Counted from the first letter of the stretch, positions 29,001 through 37,246 are shown. The stretch: DNA of 64,000 nucleotides from Aeromicrobium tamlense (GCF_013408555.1 NZ_JACBZN010000001.1:1364001-1428000), one strand, 5' to 3'. A program made the numbers and translations. Notes: generated by a model not told the origin, from the sequence alone.

Positions 29001-29587
29001 GTGAGCACGTCGTTGAGGCGCGTGAGGTTGTCCTGCGTGGCGTCGAGCTTGCGGAGCGCCTTCTCCTTGCGCTTGCGGTGCTTGAGGACGCCCGCGGCCT
29101 CCTCGACGAAGCCGCGGCGCTCTTCGGGCGTGGCCCGCAGCACCGAGTCGAGCTGGCCCTGACCGACGATCACGTGCATCTCGCGGCCGATGCCGGAGTC
29201 GCTCAGCAGCTCCTGGACGTCGAGCAGGCGGCACGTGTTGCCGTTGATCGCGTACTCGGACCCGCCGCTGCGGAACATCGTGCGGCTGATCGTGACCTCG
29301 GCGTACTCGATCGGCAGCGCGCCGTCGGAGTTGTCGATCGTGAGGACGACCTCGGCGCGGCCCAGGGGCGCGCGGCCGGCGGTGCCGGCGAAGATGACGT
29401 CCTCCATCTTGCCGCCACGCAGCGTCTTGGCGCCCTGCTCGCCCATGACCCACGAGAGGGCGTCGACGACATTGGACTTGCCGGAGCCGTTGGGGCCGAC
29501 CACTGCGGTGATGCCCGGCTCGAGCGCCAGCGTCGTCGACGAGGCGAAGGACTTGAATCCCCGCAGCGTGAGGGTCTTCAGATACAC
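26033..29587 (-). CDS. smc: Chromosome segregation protein SMC
   Basis: A 1184-residue condensin ATPase. The N-terminal head has Walker A VGPNGSGKSNVVDALSW near 31-47 and GIGREMHVIVGQGQ. Two long Glu/Ala/Arg-rich coiled coils (about 165-495 and 670-1000) flank a hinge (about 510-655, with GLLGSVAALITVRGGHEAAV). The C-terminal head has signature LLSGGERSLVAVAFL and Walker B YILDEVEAALDD. It works with ScpAB to organise and segregate the chromosome. GTG 29587 lies exactly 6 nt after TAGGCT, a leaderless promoter. The thioesterase gene overlaps its stop by 4 nt. Confidence 0.97.
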   Translation of the reverse strand: MYLKTLTLRGFKSFASSTTLALEPGITAVVGPNGSGKSNVVDALSWVMGEQGAKTLRGGKMEDVIFAGTAGRAPLGRAEVVLTIDNSDGALPIEYAEVTISRTMFRSGGSEYAINGNTCRLLDVQELLSDSGIGREMHVIVGQGQLDSVLRATPEERRGFVEEAAGVLKHRKRKEKALRKLDATQDNLTRLNDVLTELRRQLKPLGRQAEVARRAAGIQATVRDARARLLADDIVAARTTIETELADENALRARREEVEKALADARTVEAELEQALAADAPLLTRAQETVYALGSLRERFHGTANVARDRIRLAADDSSDRVDGRDPEELEADARRAQERLVELEADVATSAEALRATIAGRGEAEEAYSTEERRIAGLLRAAADRREGLARLHGQVNGLKSRAAAADEEIGRLTAAQAEARQRADESQREFSALESTIAGLSAGESGLDEELEAAEETLSVAEAAVAELTTKRDELERRVATATARKEALELGLNRKDGSGALLAASDRLNGLLGSVAALITVRGGHEAAVGAALGSASEAVAVDRVDSAIDALHLLREEDLGRAGLLLGSGDVSTDDWPALPDGAVYAESLVEAPAELRGSLRRLLHKVAVVDGLAAAKQLVASLPDVTAVTADGDRVGAHFAEGGSSSAPSLIEVTAAIDEATETIERTGRELETLRFESEKAKTAAEAAQDRVDAALARLHESDASMSAVAEKLAQLGTTSRSAAAEAERLQASIVAAEEARDRDVAGLSELEERLTAAEEAPDVEPDTTEMERLAEAASGARRAETDARLALRTAEERAKALGAQVQSLLEAAEAEREARERARLRAERRRREAETATAVLRAAETTLQRLEESYAEATRTRVEIEHSRADRDQRLKEARSTVRGLSSDLEGLTDSVHKDEMARAQLRLRLESLQERALEELGIEPDTLVAEYGPDQMVLPIGVEGQADESGEIEPIPFDRAEQSKRLKTAERELAMLGKVNPLALEEFSALEERHQFLSEQLDDLRKTREDLLEIVQEVDAKVEQVFTEAWTDVEREFNDVFSRLFPGGEGRLVLTDPSDMLSTGIDVEARPPGKKVKRLSLLSGGERSLVAVAFLVSLFKARPSPFYILDEVEAALDDTNLGRLLEIYEELRANSQLIVITHQKRTMEVCDALYGVTMRGDGVSAVISQRLREEESA

Positions 29588-29599
29588 GCGGCCAGCCTA
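29588..29599 (-). promoter_or_regulatory. Leaderless promoter of smc (-10 TAGGCT)
   Basis: The minus strand reads TAGGCT, GGCCGC, then GTG 29587, with no ribosome-binding site. It is the same hexamer and spacing as at der. Confidence 0.55.
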
Positions 29600-29642
29600 G
29601 TGCCTGCGATGGCGGCCACCGCAGGGGAAACGCCGCTGGGGG

Positions 29643-29843
29643 TCAGCGAGCAGCGGACTCGAGCAGCTCGGCGAGGTCACCGTCGTGGACGGTCTCGGCG
29701 AGCCGGGCGAGGAGGCCGTCGTTCTCGGCCTTCATCCGCAGCACCTCGTTCTCGAGGTCGCTGATCCGGCGGCGCAGGACCGCGACCTCGTGAGCGTGCT
29801 CAGGGGACGGGCCACCGACGTAGCCGTACAGCGCTTTGGCCAT
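29643..29843 (-). CDS. Small conserved coiled-coil protein
   Basis: A 66-residue protein beginning MAKALYGYVGG. From about residue 18 a single heptad-like helix (EVAVLRRRISDLENEVLRMK) runs through most of the protein. Short proteins with a MAKAL(L/Y)G(Y/H) start and such a helix are widespread in actinobacteria, without a known function. ATG 29843 is preferred over ATG 29849 because AAGG lies 6 nt before it. It sits alone between nagA and smc, 55 bp upstream of smc on the same strand. Confidence 0.72.
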   Translation of the reverse strand: MAKALYGYVGGPSPEHAHEVAVLRRRISDLENEVLRMKAENDGLLARLAETVHDGDLAELLESAAR

Positions 29844-29929
29844 GTTCATCCTTGTTCAGGAGAGGTGGGATTCGACGGGCAGCGCGGGCGCTGCGCGTCT
29901 ACCAGTGTCCCACCGGAGCAGTCCTTCGG

Positions 29930-31078
29930 TCAACCGGCACGTCGTCCGTCCACCCACGCGGCGGTGACCCGGAGCTCGAGGGGGTCCAGGACCACGAGGT
30001 CGGCGGGCGTCCCGGGCGCGAGGGTGCCCAGCTCGGGCGCTCCGAGGGCATGGGCGGGCACCGTGCTGGCGGCGCGGATCGCCGTGGCGACATCGACCCC
30101 GGCGTGCCGGACGACGTTCGCGATGCAGGTGTCCAGGCGCACGGCGGCCCCGGCGATCGTGCCGTCGTCGCGACGCGCGGGCTGCCCCTCGTCGATCACG
30201 ACGCGCGCGCCGCCGAGCTCGTACCGGCCGGGTGGCATGCCGAAGGTGGAGAGGTCGTCCGTGACGAGCATGACCCGGTCGCCCGCGCTGGCGAACGCGA
30301 CCTGCAGGGCGATCGGGTCGACGTGGTGCAGGTCGGCGATCAGTCCGGGCGTCAGTCGTGGGTCGGTCAGCGCCACGCCGACGACCCCACCGTCGCGGTG
30401 CCGCAGGCCGCGCTGGGCGTTGTAGAGGTGGGTCACGAGGGTGGCGCCGGCGTCGACCGCGCGGGTGGCGGTGACGTCGTCGGCGTCGCTGTGCCCGATG
30501 CTGACGCGGACTCCCGCCGCGACGAGCCGCTGGATCGCCTCGATCGCTCCCACACGCTCCGGCGCGAGGGTGACGTAGCCGAGGTCCGCTCCCCCAGCCG
30601 CCAGCAGCGCGTCGATGCGCTCGGCGGTGGGATCGACGAGGAAGGACTCGTCGTGCGCTCCCTTGCACGCGGCGGCGATGAACGGCCCCTCGACGTGGGC
30701 GCCGAGCAGCCGGGTCGCACCGGGACGGCCGGCCAGGCGTGCGCGCTGGCGGCGATACCCGCGCAGCTGCTCCGCGAGGTCCTCGACCGGGGCCGTGATG
30801 AACGTCGGGGCGATCGCCGTGACGCCCGTGGCCGCGAGCTCGTCGACGATTCGCTCCCACTCCTCGTCGGTGGCGACCGCGAAGTCCGCCCCGTAGGCGC
30901 CATTGATCTGCGCGTCGATCAGGCCCGGGGCCAGGATGCCGTCGTGGTGCTCGTCGGGGTCACGCGGCGGGGCGCCCGTGCCGGACGCCGTGATCAGGCC
31001 GTCCTCGACCTCGACCCAGCCGGGCTCGAGGTCCACGTCGACGTCGACGACCGCCGCGGCGCTGATGAGGTGTCCCAC
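29930..31078 (-). CDS. nagA: N-acetylglucosamine-6-phosphate deacetylase
   Basis: A 382-residue amidohydrolase converting GlcNAc-6-phosphate to glucosamine-6-phosphate and acetate. Landmarks are APGLIDAQINGAYGADF near 50-66, the metal ligand Glu in LGAHVEGPFI near 128, His in SIGHSDAD near 195, HLYNAQRGL near 217 and the catalytic Asp in LVTDDLS near 273. GTG 31078 starts the frame at M-G-H-L-I-S. It is separated by 5 kb from the aminosugar transport operon that holds nagB. A palindromic -10 lies between it and the divergent PH-domain gene. Confidence 0.94.
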   Translation of the reverse strand: MGHLISAAAVVDVDVDLEPGWVEVEDGLITASGTGAPPRDPDEHHDGILAPGLIDAQINGAYGADFAVATDEEWERIVDELAATGVTAIAPTFITAPVEDLAEQLRGYRRQRARLAGRPGATRLLGAHVEGPFIAAACKGAHDESFLVDPTAERIDALLAAGGADLGYVTLAPERVGAIEAIQRLVAAGVRVSIGHSDADDVTATRAVDAGATLVTHLYNAQRGLRHRDGGVVGVALTDPRLTPGLIADLHHVDPIALQVAFASAGDRVMLVTDDLSTFGMPPGRYELGGARVVIDEGQPARRDDGTIAGAAVRLDTCIANVVRHAGVDVATAIRAASTVPAHALGAPELGTLAPGTPADLVVLDPLELRVTAAWVDGRRAG

Positions 31079-31106
31079 GAGACGGGACCGTACACGCTCG
31101 GACGGC

Positions 31107-31120
31107 CCACCCTAGGGTGG
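31107..31120. promoter_or_regulatory. Palindromic bidirectional -10 between nagA and PH-domain gene
   Basis: CCACCCTAGGGTGG is a perfect 14-bp palindrome containing TAGGGT on each strand. On the plus strand TAGGGT ends 7 nt before ATG 31126 (leaderless spacing). On the minus strand it would start transcription about 24 nt before the nagA GTG. Confidence 0.45.
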
Positions 31121-31125
31121 AGCGC

Positions 31126-31632
31126 ATGCGTCAGGACCTGTTCACCAGTCCCGAGGGCCAGTGGACCCCGGTCTCGCCCCAGCTCGCCACGGCGCGCGGA
31201 CTCATCGGCACGGCCTGCGGTCTCGTGCTCGTGCTCGTCTCGGTGGGCGCGTGGCTCCCGCTCCGCGACTCGATGGGCGGCTGGGCCCCCGTCCTGTGGC
31301 TGCCCGCCGCACTCGGGCTCGGCCTGATCGCCTGGATCTGGTGGTGGGCGCCGCGGAACCGCCGCAGCTGGGGCTACGCCGAGGCCGAGGACGACTTCGT
31401 GGTCCGCGGCGGCATCATGTTCCGGCGTCTCGTCGTCGTGCCCTACGGCCGCATGCAGTTCGTCGACGTGCAGTCCGGTCCGGTGGCCCGCGCGTTCGGC
31501 TTCGGCACCGTCACGCTGCACACCGCCTCGACCTCCACCGCCGCGGAGATCCCCGGCGTCCCGCTCGACGAGGCCAAACGCCTGCGCGACCGGCTGACCG
31601 ACCTCGGTGAGGGCCATGGCGCCGGCGTCTGA
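31126..31632 (+). CDS. PH domain-containing membrane protein (bPH2, YdbS-like)
   Basis: A 168-residue protein with two membrane helices (about 28-47 and 55-76) followed by one bacterial PH-like (bPH2/DUF304) domain. Family features include EDDFVVRGGIMFRRLVVVPYGRMQFVDVQ and a TVTLHTAST strand. Proteins of this type (YdbS) occur in pairs with a larger YdbT-like protein, and the pair is the case here. In Bacillus the pair gives resistance to certain bacteriocins (family knowledge); the role in actinobacteria is unknown. ATG 31126 sits 7 nt after TAGGGT. The next gene starts inside its last codons. Confidence 0.85.
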   Translation: MRQDLFTSPEGQWTPVSPQLATARGLIGTACGLVLVLVSVGAWLPLRDSMGGWAPVLWLPAALGLGLIAWIWWWAPRNRRSWGYAEAEDDFVVRGGIMFRRLVVVPYGRMQFVDVQSGPVARAFGFGTVTLHTASTSTAAEIPGVPLDEAKRLRDRLTDLGEGHGAGV

Positions 31633-32926
31633 GGCGCACCGCACCCACCCCCTGACCGCCCTGCTCCAAGGGCTCATCTGGGGCGCGGGCGTCGCGGTGG
31701 CGCTGTCGTGGCAGGCCTTCGACTTCCAGGACCCGAACTGGTGGGCGCTCGCGAGCCTGCCCGCGGGATTCCTGCTGGGGGCCGCGGGCGGCTGGGTCAG
31801 CTGGCTGTTCACCCGCTACGTCATCGACGACGAGGAGATCCGCGTCGAGCGCGGCGTCCTGTTCAAGTCGTCGCGCCGCATCCCGTTCGAGCGACTCCAG
31901 TCCGTCGACATCAACGAGCCGCTCGTGGCGCGCCTCGTGGGACTGTCGGAGCTGACGATCGAGATGGCCGGCGGCTCGGACTCGCGCACGCGACTGCGCT
32001 TCCTGACGCTCGCCGAGTCGCGCCGGCTGCGCCGGCTCCTGCTCGAGCGCGCCCACGGCGCCCCCGAGGAGCACGCGGAGGACGGTGAGCCCGTGCCCCA
32101 GGAGCACCGCCAGGTGCTGCACGTCGTGCCCCCGGACCGGATCATCCTCGGCACCCTGCTGTCGCTGGACTTCGTCGGCACGGTCCTCGCGGCGATCGCC
32201 TCGATCGTCTTCGCGGTCTTCACCGAGACGGGGTGGGCGCTGCTGGCCATCCTCGTCCCCACGCTGTGGGGCATCGGGCAGATGATCACGAATCGGATCA
32301 TCGCCCAGTGGGACTTCACGCTCTCGCGCCATCCGCGCGGTCTGCGGATCGAGCGCGGCCTGCTCAGCCGCAGCTCGCAGACCATCCCGTTCGACCGCGT
32401 GCAGGGCATCGGCGTGGTCGAGCCGATCGTGTGGCGCCGGTACACGTGGTGCCGCCTCGACGTGGACGTGGCGGGCTACGGCGCGGCCAGCGACGAGAGC
32501 GGCGGTGTCTCCTCGACGACCCTGCTGCCGATCGCCGACCGCGACCTCGCCCGCCGGATCGTCGACGAGCTCGTGCCCGATCCTGACCGCGGCACCGGGC
32601 GCCGGGTCCGGCCGACCAGTCGCTCGCGGGTCTTCGCGCCGATCGGCTGGCGCTACCGCTGGCTGGCCGCCACCGACCACACCGTCACGACCGCCACCGG
32701 GTGGATCACGCGACACCGCTCGGTGGTCCCGCACCACAAGGTCCAGTCCGTGGAGTTCTCCCAGGGCCCGGTCCAGCGGCGCTTCAAGGTGGCGACCGTC
32801 AAGGTGCACACGCCCGACGGGCCCGTCTCGGCCCAGGCACACCACCTCGACGAGGACGTCGCCCGCGCCATCACGTTCGACGAGGTCGAGCGCGCGCGAG
32901 CGGCGCGGAGGCTCAGCCGCCGCTGA
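31616..32926 (+). CDS. PH domain-containing membrane protein (bPH2, YdbT-like)
   Basis: A 436-residue protein with repeated units. Two membrane helices (about 17-70) lead into a first bPH2 domain (FTRYVIDDEEIRVERGVLF, IPFERLQSVDI). A second helix pair (about 165-215) precedes a second domain (LRIERGLLSRSSQTIPFDRVQGI). A third, shorter domain lies at the C-terminus (HRSVVPHHKVQSVEF). ATG 31616 overlaps the previous gene by 17 nt with GGTGAGGG upstream, so the two are translated together. Its end overlaps the convergent dusB end by 14 nt. Confidence 0.85.
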   Translation: MAPASEAHRTHPLTALLQGLIWGAGVAVALSWQAFDFQDPNWWALASLPAGFLLGAAGGWVSWLFTRYVIDDEEIRVERGVLFKSSRRIPFERLQSVDINEPLVARLVGLSELTIEMAGGSDSRTRLRFLTLAESRRLRRLLLERAHGAPEEHAEDGEPVPQEHRQVLHVVPPDRIILGTLLSLDFVGTVLAAIASIVFAVFTETGWALLAILVPTLWGIGQMITNRIIAQWDFTLSRHPRGLRIERGLLSRSSQTIPFDRVQGIGVVEPIVWRRYTWCRLDVDVAGYGAASDESGGVSSTTLLPIADRDLARRIVDELVPDPDRGTGRRVRPTSRSRVFAPIGWRYRWLAATDHTVTTATGWITRHRSVVPHHKVQSVEFSQGPVQRRFKVATVKVHTPDGPVSAQAHHLDEDVARAITFDEVERARAARRLSRR

Positions 32927-34049
32927 TGTCGCTCTCGGCGTCGGCGTCCATGGCGCCGGACATCTCGCGCGAGTCCAGCCAGCCCTCGGGCAGCACGACC
33001 TTGCGCGGCGAGCCCTGACGGCCGCGCGGCACGCCGAGCTCGGCGACGGGGAACGGCACCGTCGGGTCGAGCTCGGACAGCAGCTCGTCGAGGGCGCGGT
33101 AGGAGCTCACGTGGCCGAGACGGTCGCGCACGCTGGAGCCCGCCGGAAAGCCCTTGAGGTACCACGCGACGTGCTTGCGGAACTCGATGCTGCCGCGCTC
33201 CTCGCCGAGCCACTCCCCCAGCAGCTGGGCGTGGCGTCGCATGACGTCCATGACCTCGCCGAGGTTCGGCAGCGTGGCGACGGTGCGGCCGTCGAACGCC
33301 GCGGCCAGGTCGCGGAAGAGCCACGGACGACCGAGGCAGCCGCGGCCGACGACGACGCCGTCGCAGCCGGTCTGCTCGACCATCGCGAGGGCGTCGGAGG
33401 CCTCCCAGATGTCGCCGTTGCCCAGCACCGGGATGTCGACGGCGGCCTTGAGCTCGCCGATCGCGCTCCAGTCGGCGCGGCCGCTGTAGTGCTGGGCGGC
33501 GGTGCGGCCGTGCAGCGCGATCGCGGCGGCGCCGGTGTCCTGCGCGATGCGGCCGGCGTCGAGGTACGTCAGGTGGTCGTCGTCGATGCCCTTGCGGGTC
33601 TTCATCGTGACGGGCACGCCGTAGGGCTCCGCCGCCTTCACGGCCTTCGTCAGGATCTGGCCGAGCAGCGTGGCCTTCCACGGCAGCGCGGATCCGCCGC
33701 CCTTGCGGGTCACCTTGGGCACGGGGCAGCCGAAGTTGAGGTCGACGTGGTCGACGCCGTGGTCGGCGCACAGGATCTCCACGGCGCGGCCGACGGTGTC
33801 GGGATCGATGCCGTAGAGCTGCACCGACCGCACCTGCTCGCCCTCGGCGAACGTCAGCATCGACAGGCTGACCCGGTCGCCCTCGACGAGCCCGCGACTG
33901 GTGATCATCTCGCACACGTACAGACCGGCGCCCTGCTCGGCGCACAGACGTCGGAAGGCGACGTTGGTGACGCCGGCCATGGGGGCGAGCACGACCGGCA
34001 CGTCGACGTGGACGCGCCCGAGGTCGAGGCCCCGCGTCAGGACAGCCAT
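32913..34049 (-). CDS. dusB: tRNA-dihydrouridine synthase
   Basis: A 378-residue FMN-dependent TIM-barrel enzyme that reduces uridines in tRNA D-loops. It begins with VVLAPMAGVTNVAFRRLC, and the catalytic Cys lies in LNFGCPVPKVTRKGGGSAL near 105-123. MKTRKG, ALHGRTAAQHYSG and the FMN-phosphate site GNGDIW plus VVVGRGCLGRPWLF follow. The C-terminal helical domain binds tRNA. The start ATG 34049 lies within the last codons of the lipoprotein gene (13-nt overlap), forming part of a glyS-lipoprotein-dus run. Paralogue naming (DusB) is by general resemblance. Confidence 0.94.
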   Translation of the reverse strand: MAVLTRGLDLGRVHVDVPVVLAPMAGVTNVAFRRLCAEQGAGLYVCEMITSRGLVEGDRVSLSMLTFAEGEQVRSVQLYGIDPDTVGRAVEILCADHGVDHVDLNFGCPVPKVTRKGGGSALPWKATLLGQILTKAVKAAEPYGVPVTMKTRKGIDDDHLTYLDAGRIAQDTGAAAIALHGRTAAQHYSGRADWSAIGELKAAVDIPVLGNGDIWEASDALAMVEQTGCDGVVVGRGCLGRPWLFRDLAAAFDGRTVATLPNLGEVMDVMRRHAQLLGEWLGEERGSIEFRKHVAWYLKGFPAGSSVRDRLGHVSSYRALDELLSELDPTVPFPVAELGVPRGRQGSPRKVVLPEGWLDSREMSGAMDADAESDISGG

Positions 34050-34555
34050 CGCACCGCCGTCGTCACGTCGCCGGGCTGGAAGTCGACCGACTCCACCGCC
34101 GTGCCCTCGGGCACGAAGTACAGCAGGCAGCCGCGCACCGTCCGGCCGGCGGCCAGCGTGGCGCCCAATCTCGGCGCCTTGCACGTGGAGAGGCCGGACG
34201 GGGCGGGCGTGGCCGGGACGAGCACGTCGCCCGCGGCGCGCACCCACCACGGCGCGCCCCCGGGGAACGCCGCGTCGGCGGGGCCGCGATTGCCCATCAC
34301 GACTCGAACGTAGTACGCCTGCATGCCGTCGGGCACGGCGAACAGGGCGAGGTCGCGGGCGGGCGCCTTGGTCACGCCGGCGACGCCGAGGGTGAGCGCG
34401 GTGGCGTCCTCGGCGCCGTCCGGCGGGTAGTCGACCGCGAGCGACTTCCCCAGAGCCGTCTCGGTGGGGGCCGGGGCCTCCTGCGGCGCCGGGTCCTCAC
34501 CGCCCGAGCAGGCTGAGAGCGCGAGCAGCAGGGCCGCGGCGGCGAGCGCCCGCAT
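34037..34555 (-). CDS. Predicted lipoprotein
   Basis: A 172-residue secreted lipoprotein. The signal peptide MRALAAAALLLALSACSGG has the lipobox LSAC with the lipidated Cys near residue 16. A Pro/Glu-rich linker follows, then a compact beta-rich domain of about 120 residues (VGVAGVTKAP, YVRVVMGNRG, TVRGCLLYFVPEGT), reminiscent of DUF4352-like extracellular domains. Two Cys residues in the domain could form a disulfide. ATG 34555 starts 2 nt after the glyS stop. A TTG at 34564 in frame is less likely. The function is unknown. Confidence 0.72.
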   Translation of the reverse strand: MRALAAAALLLALSACSGGEDPAPQEAPAPTETALGKSLAVDYPPDGAEDATALTLGVAGVTKAPARDLALFAVPDGMQAYYVRVVMGNRGPADAAFPGGAPWWVRAAGDVLVPATPAPSGLSTCKAPRLGATLAAGRTVRGCLLYFVPEGTAVESVDFQPGDVTTAVRWLS

Positions 34556-34557
34556 GC

Positions 34558-35943
34558 TCAGCAACCGACGAGGCGCGACGCGAGGTACCCGCTGACCTGG
34601 TCCAGGCCGATGCGCTCCTGCGACATGGAGTCGCGCTCGCGGATCGTCACGGCGTCGTCCTCGAGCGTGTCGAAGTCGACCGTGATGCAGTACGGCGTGC
34701 CGATCTCGTCCTGGCGGCGGTAGCGCTTGCCGATGGCCTGCGCGTCGTCGAAGTCGACGTTCCAGTTCTGGCGCAGCTCGGCCGCGAGGTCGCGCGCCTT
34801 CGGCGACAGGGCCTCGTTGCGCGACAGCGGCAGCACCGCGGCCTTGACCGGCGACAGGCGCGGGTCGAGGCGCAGCACGGTGCGCTTGTCGACGCCGCCC
34901 TTGGCGTTCGGGGCCTCGTCCTCGGTGTACGCGTCGACGAGGAACGCCATCAGCGAGCGGTTGACGCCGGCCGCGGGCTCGATGACGTAGGGCGTCCAGC
35001 GCTCGTTGTTGGCCTGGTCGAAGTACGACAGGTCCTGGCCCGAGTGCTGGGCGTGGGTCGACAGGTCGAAGTCGGTGCGGTTCGCGACGCCCTCGAGCTC
35101 ACCGAACTCCGAGCCGGCGAAGCCGAAGCGGTACTCGATGTCGACCGTGCGCTTGGAGTAGTGCGAGAGCTTCTCGGCCGGGTGCTCGTAGAGGCGCAGG
35201 TTGTCGGGGTTCACGCCGAGGTCGGTGTACCACTTCAGGCGCGTGTCGATCCAGTACTGGTGCCACTCCTCGTCCTCGCCGGGCTTGACGAAGAACTCCA
35301 TCTCCATCTGCTCGAACTCGCGCGTGCGGAAGATGAAGTTGCCGGGCGTGATCTCGTTGCGGAAGCTCTTGCCGATCTGGCCGATGCCGAACGGCGGCTT
35401 CTTGCGCGAGGAGGTCATGACCTGCGAGAAGTTCACGAAGATGCCCTGCGCGGTCTCGGGGCGCAGGTAGTGCAGGCCCTCCTCGGACTCCACCGGGCCG
35501 AGGAACGTCTTGAGCAGGCCGTTGAACATGCGCGGCTCGGTCCACTCGCCGCGGGTGCCGCAGTTCGCGCACACGAGGGTGGACATCTCGACCGCGTCGG
35601 GATCGTCGAGGCCGTGCTTCTCGGCGTACGCCTCCTGGAGGTGGTCCTGGCGGTAGCGCTTGTGGCACTGCAGGCACTCGACCAGCGGATCGACGAAGGC
35701 GGCGAGGTGGCCGGAGGCCTCCCAGACGGGGGTCGGCAGGATCACCGAGGAGTCGAGGCCGACGACGTCGTCGCGGCCCTGCACCATGGAGCGCCACCAC
35801 TGGCGCTTGACGTTCTCCTTGAGCTCGACGCCCAGGGGCCCGTAGTCCCACGCGGAGCGGGTGCCGCCGTAGATCTCGCCGCACTGGTAGACGAAGCCGC
35901 GGCGCTTGCACAGGCTGATGACGGTGTCGATGACTGATGCCAT
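34558..35943 (-). CDS. glyS: Glycyl-tRNA synthetase (dimeric type)
   Basis: A 461-residue class II aminoacyl-tRNA synthetase of the alpha2 type. The N-terminal region has [17 protein letters not shown] zinc site is formed by CLQCHKRY and [10 protein letters not shown]. Motif 2 is [20 protein letters not shown] near 220 and motif 3 contains [16 protein letters not shown]-terminal anticodon-binding domain ends the protein. ATG 35943 (M-A-S-V-I-D) fits homologues better than the upstream ATG at 36000. The promoter lies in the 153-bp divergent region shared with the ROK regulator; TATCGT at 36022-36027 (minus strand) is a candidate -10. Confidence 0.96.
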   Translation of the reverse strand: MASVIDTVISLCKRRGFVYQCGEIYGGTRSAWDYGPLGVELKENVKRQWWRSMVQGRDDVVGLDSSVILPTPVWEASGHLAAFVDPLVECLQCHKRYRQDHLQEAYAEKHGLDDPDAVEMSTLVCANCGTRGEWTEPRMFNGLLKTFLGPVESEEGLHYLRPETAQGIFVNFSQVMTSSRKKPPFGIGQIGKSFRNEITPGNFIFRTREFEQMEMEFFVKPGEDEEWHQYWIDTRLKWYTDLGVNPDNLRLYEHPAEKLSHYSKRTVDIEYRFGFAGSEFGELEGVANRTDFDLSTHAQHSGQDLSYFDQANNERWTPYVIEPAAGVNRSLMAFLVDAYTEDEAPNAKGGVDKRTVLRLDPRLSPVKAAVLPLSRNEALSPKARDLAAELRQNWNVDFDDAQAIGKRYRRQDEIGTPYCITVDFDTLEDDAVTIRERDSMSQERIGLDQVSGYLASRLVGC

Positions 35944-36061
35944 GGGAAGGAAATCCTGTCCGGCTGGATGTCGGCGGGCCACTGCGCGTCGTCGTGACAA
36001 CGCGCGCCCGAGGTCAGCGATCCACGATACCCCCGACCGCGAACGAGTCTGCTCGAACCCC

Positions 36062-36096
36062 TTGACGAGACTTAGTTAGTTTGGTGCACTAACTGC
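36062..36096 (+). promoter_or_regulatory. Promoter and operator of the aminosugar ROK regulator
   Basis: TTGACG (36062-36067) and TGCACT (36085-36090) are spaced 17 bp apart, and the latter ends 6 nt before GTG 36097. Overlapping it is an inverted repeat AGTTAG-N9-CTAACT (36074-36094), a likely operator for the ROK repressor encoded directly downstream. Such placement fits autorepression. Confidence 0.5.
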
Positions 36097-37197
36097 GTGA
36101 CGACGACCACAGTGAACCGCCGAGCCGTGGGCAAGGTGCGTCCGGCCGACACCCGCCGGCACCACCGCACCCTGCTGCTGCAGCACCTCGTGGACCAGGG
36201 CCCCACCACACGGGCCGACCTGGCGCGCGAGACCGGTCTCACCCGCGTGACCGTCTCCGACCTCGTCGCCGAGATGCTCGCCGAGTCGCTCGTCGACGAC
36301 ATCGGCGCCCGCCCCGGCACGCACCTGGGCAAGCCCGCCACCCTCGTGGCGATCTCGGAGAGCGCGCCCGTCATCGTGGCCGTCGACCTCTCCGACGACT
36401 CCGGCTTCGACGGCGCTGTCGTCGACCTCCACGGCCGGGTCCTCCTGCGCGAGCAGGCCCCCTTCTCCCGCGGTGCCGACGCCGTCGACGACGTCTCCCG
36501 ACTCGTCGCCCGCCTCGTCGAGCGCGCTCCACGTCGCGTGCTCGGCATCGGCGTCGGCACCCCGGGCATCATCGACGACGAGGCCGGCGTCGTGCTGCAG
36601 GCCCCGAACCTGGCCTGGGACGACGTCCCCCTCGCCGCCACGCTGGGCGAGCGCCACGGACTGCCCGTGTGTGTCGGCAACGACGCCAACATCGCCGCGG
36701 TCGCCGAGGGCGCCTTCGGCGACGGCGACGACGCCGGCCTGCTGATGGTCACGATCGGCCAGGGCGTGGGCGGCGGGATCCTCGTCGACGGCCACCCGGT
36801 GGCCGGTCCGCTGCGCTCGGCCGGCGAGATCGGCCACATCGTCGTCGATCCCGACGGCGCCGCCTGCGCCTGCGGCAACCGTGGCTGCCTCGAGACGCTG
36901 CTCAGCGCGCCCGCGCTGCGCGCCGCCGGCTCAGACGCCGCCCGCAGCCACGTCGGCGACCTCCTCGGCTCGGTCCTGACGCCGATCGTGACGACCCTCG
37001 GCATCGCCGACGTCGTCCTGCACGGACCGACCGACCTGCTCGACGGACCCGTGCTGGAGGCAGCACGCGCGGCCGTCGCGCGCCAGAGTCTCCCCTTCGT
37101 CGCCCAGCGCATCAGGATCCGCCTGGTCGCCCACGACGAGCTCGTCCTGACCGGGGCGGCGGCGCTGGTGCGCCATCGCGAGCTGGGAGTCGTGTGA
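36097..37197 (+). CDS. ROK-family transcriptional repressor (aminosugar-responsive)
   Basis: A 366-residue regulator. The N-terminal winged helix-turn-helix (about 20-75: HHRTLLLQHLVDQGPTTRADLARETGLTRVTVSDL) is fused to a ROK sugar-binding domain. That domain has VDLSDDS near 95, GNDANIAA near 190, and the zinc motif CACGNRGCLE near 250. The nucleotide-binding Asp-Gly-Gly loop of ROK kinases is altered (VAVDLSDDSGFDG), as expected of a non-catalytic repressor. It precedes the solute-binding protein gene by 49 bp on the same strand. The expected effector is a GlcNAc derivative (inference from the operon). Confidence 0.9.
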   Translation: MTTTTVNRRAVGKVRPADTRRHHRTLLLQHLVDQGPTTRADLARETGLTRVTVSDLVAEMLAESLVDDIGARPGTHLGKPATLVAISESAPVIVAVDLSDDSGFDGAVVDLHGRVLLREQAPFSRGADAVDDVSRLVARLVERAPRRVLGIGVGTPGIIDDEAGVVLQAPNLAWDDVPLAATLGERHGLPVCVGNDANIAAVAEGAFGDGDDAGLLMVTIGQGVGGGILVDGHPVAGPLRSAGEIGHIVVDPDGAACACGNRGCLETLLSAPALRAAGSDAARSHVGDLLGSVLTPIVTTLGIADVVLHGPTDLLDGPVLEAARAAVARQSLPFVAQRIRIRLVAHDELVLTGAAALVRHRELGVV

Positions 37198-37246
37198 GGT
37201 GCGCCGCGCCGAACACTCCACCACCACCATTCATGGGAGGCACATC

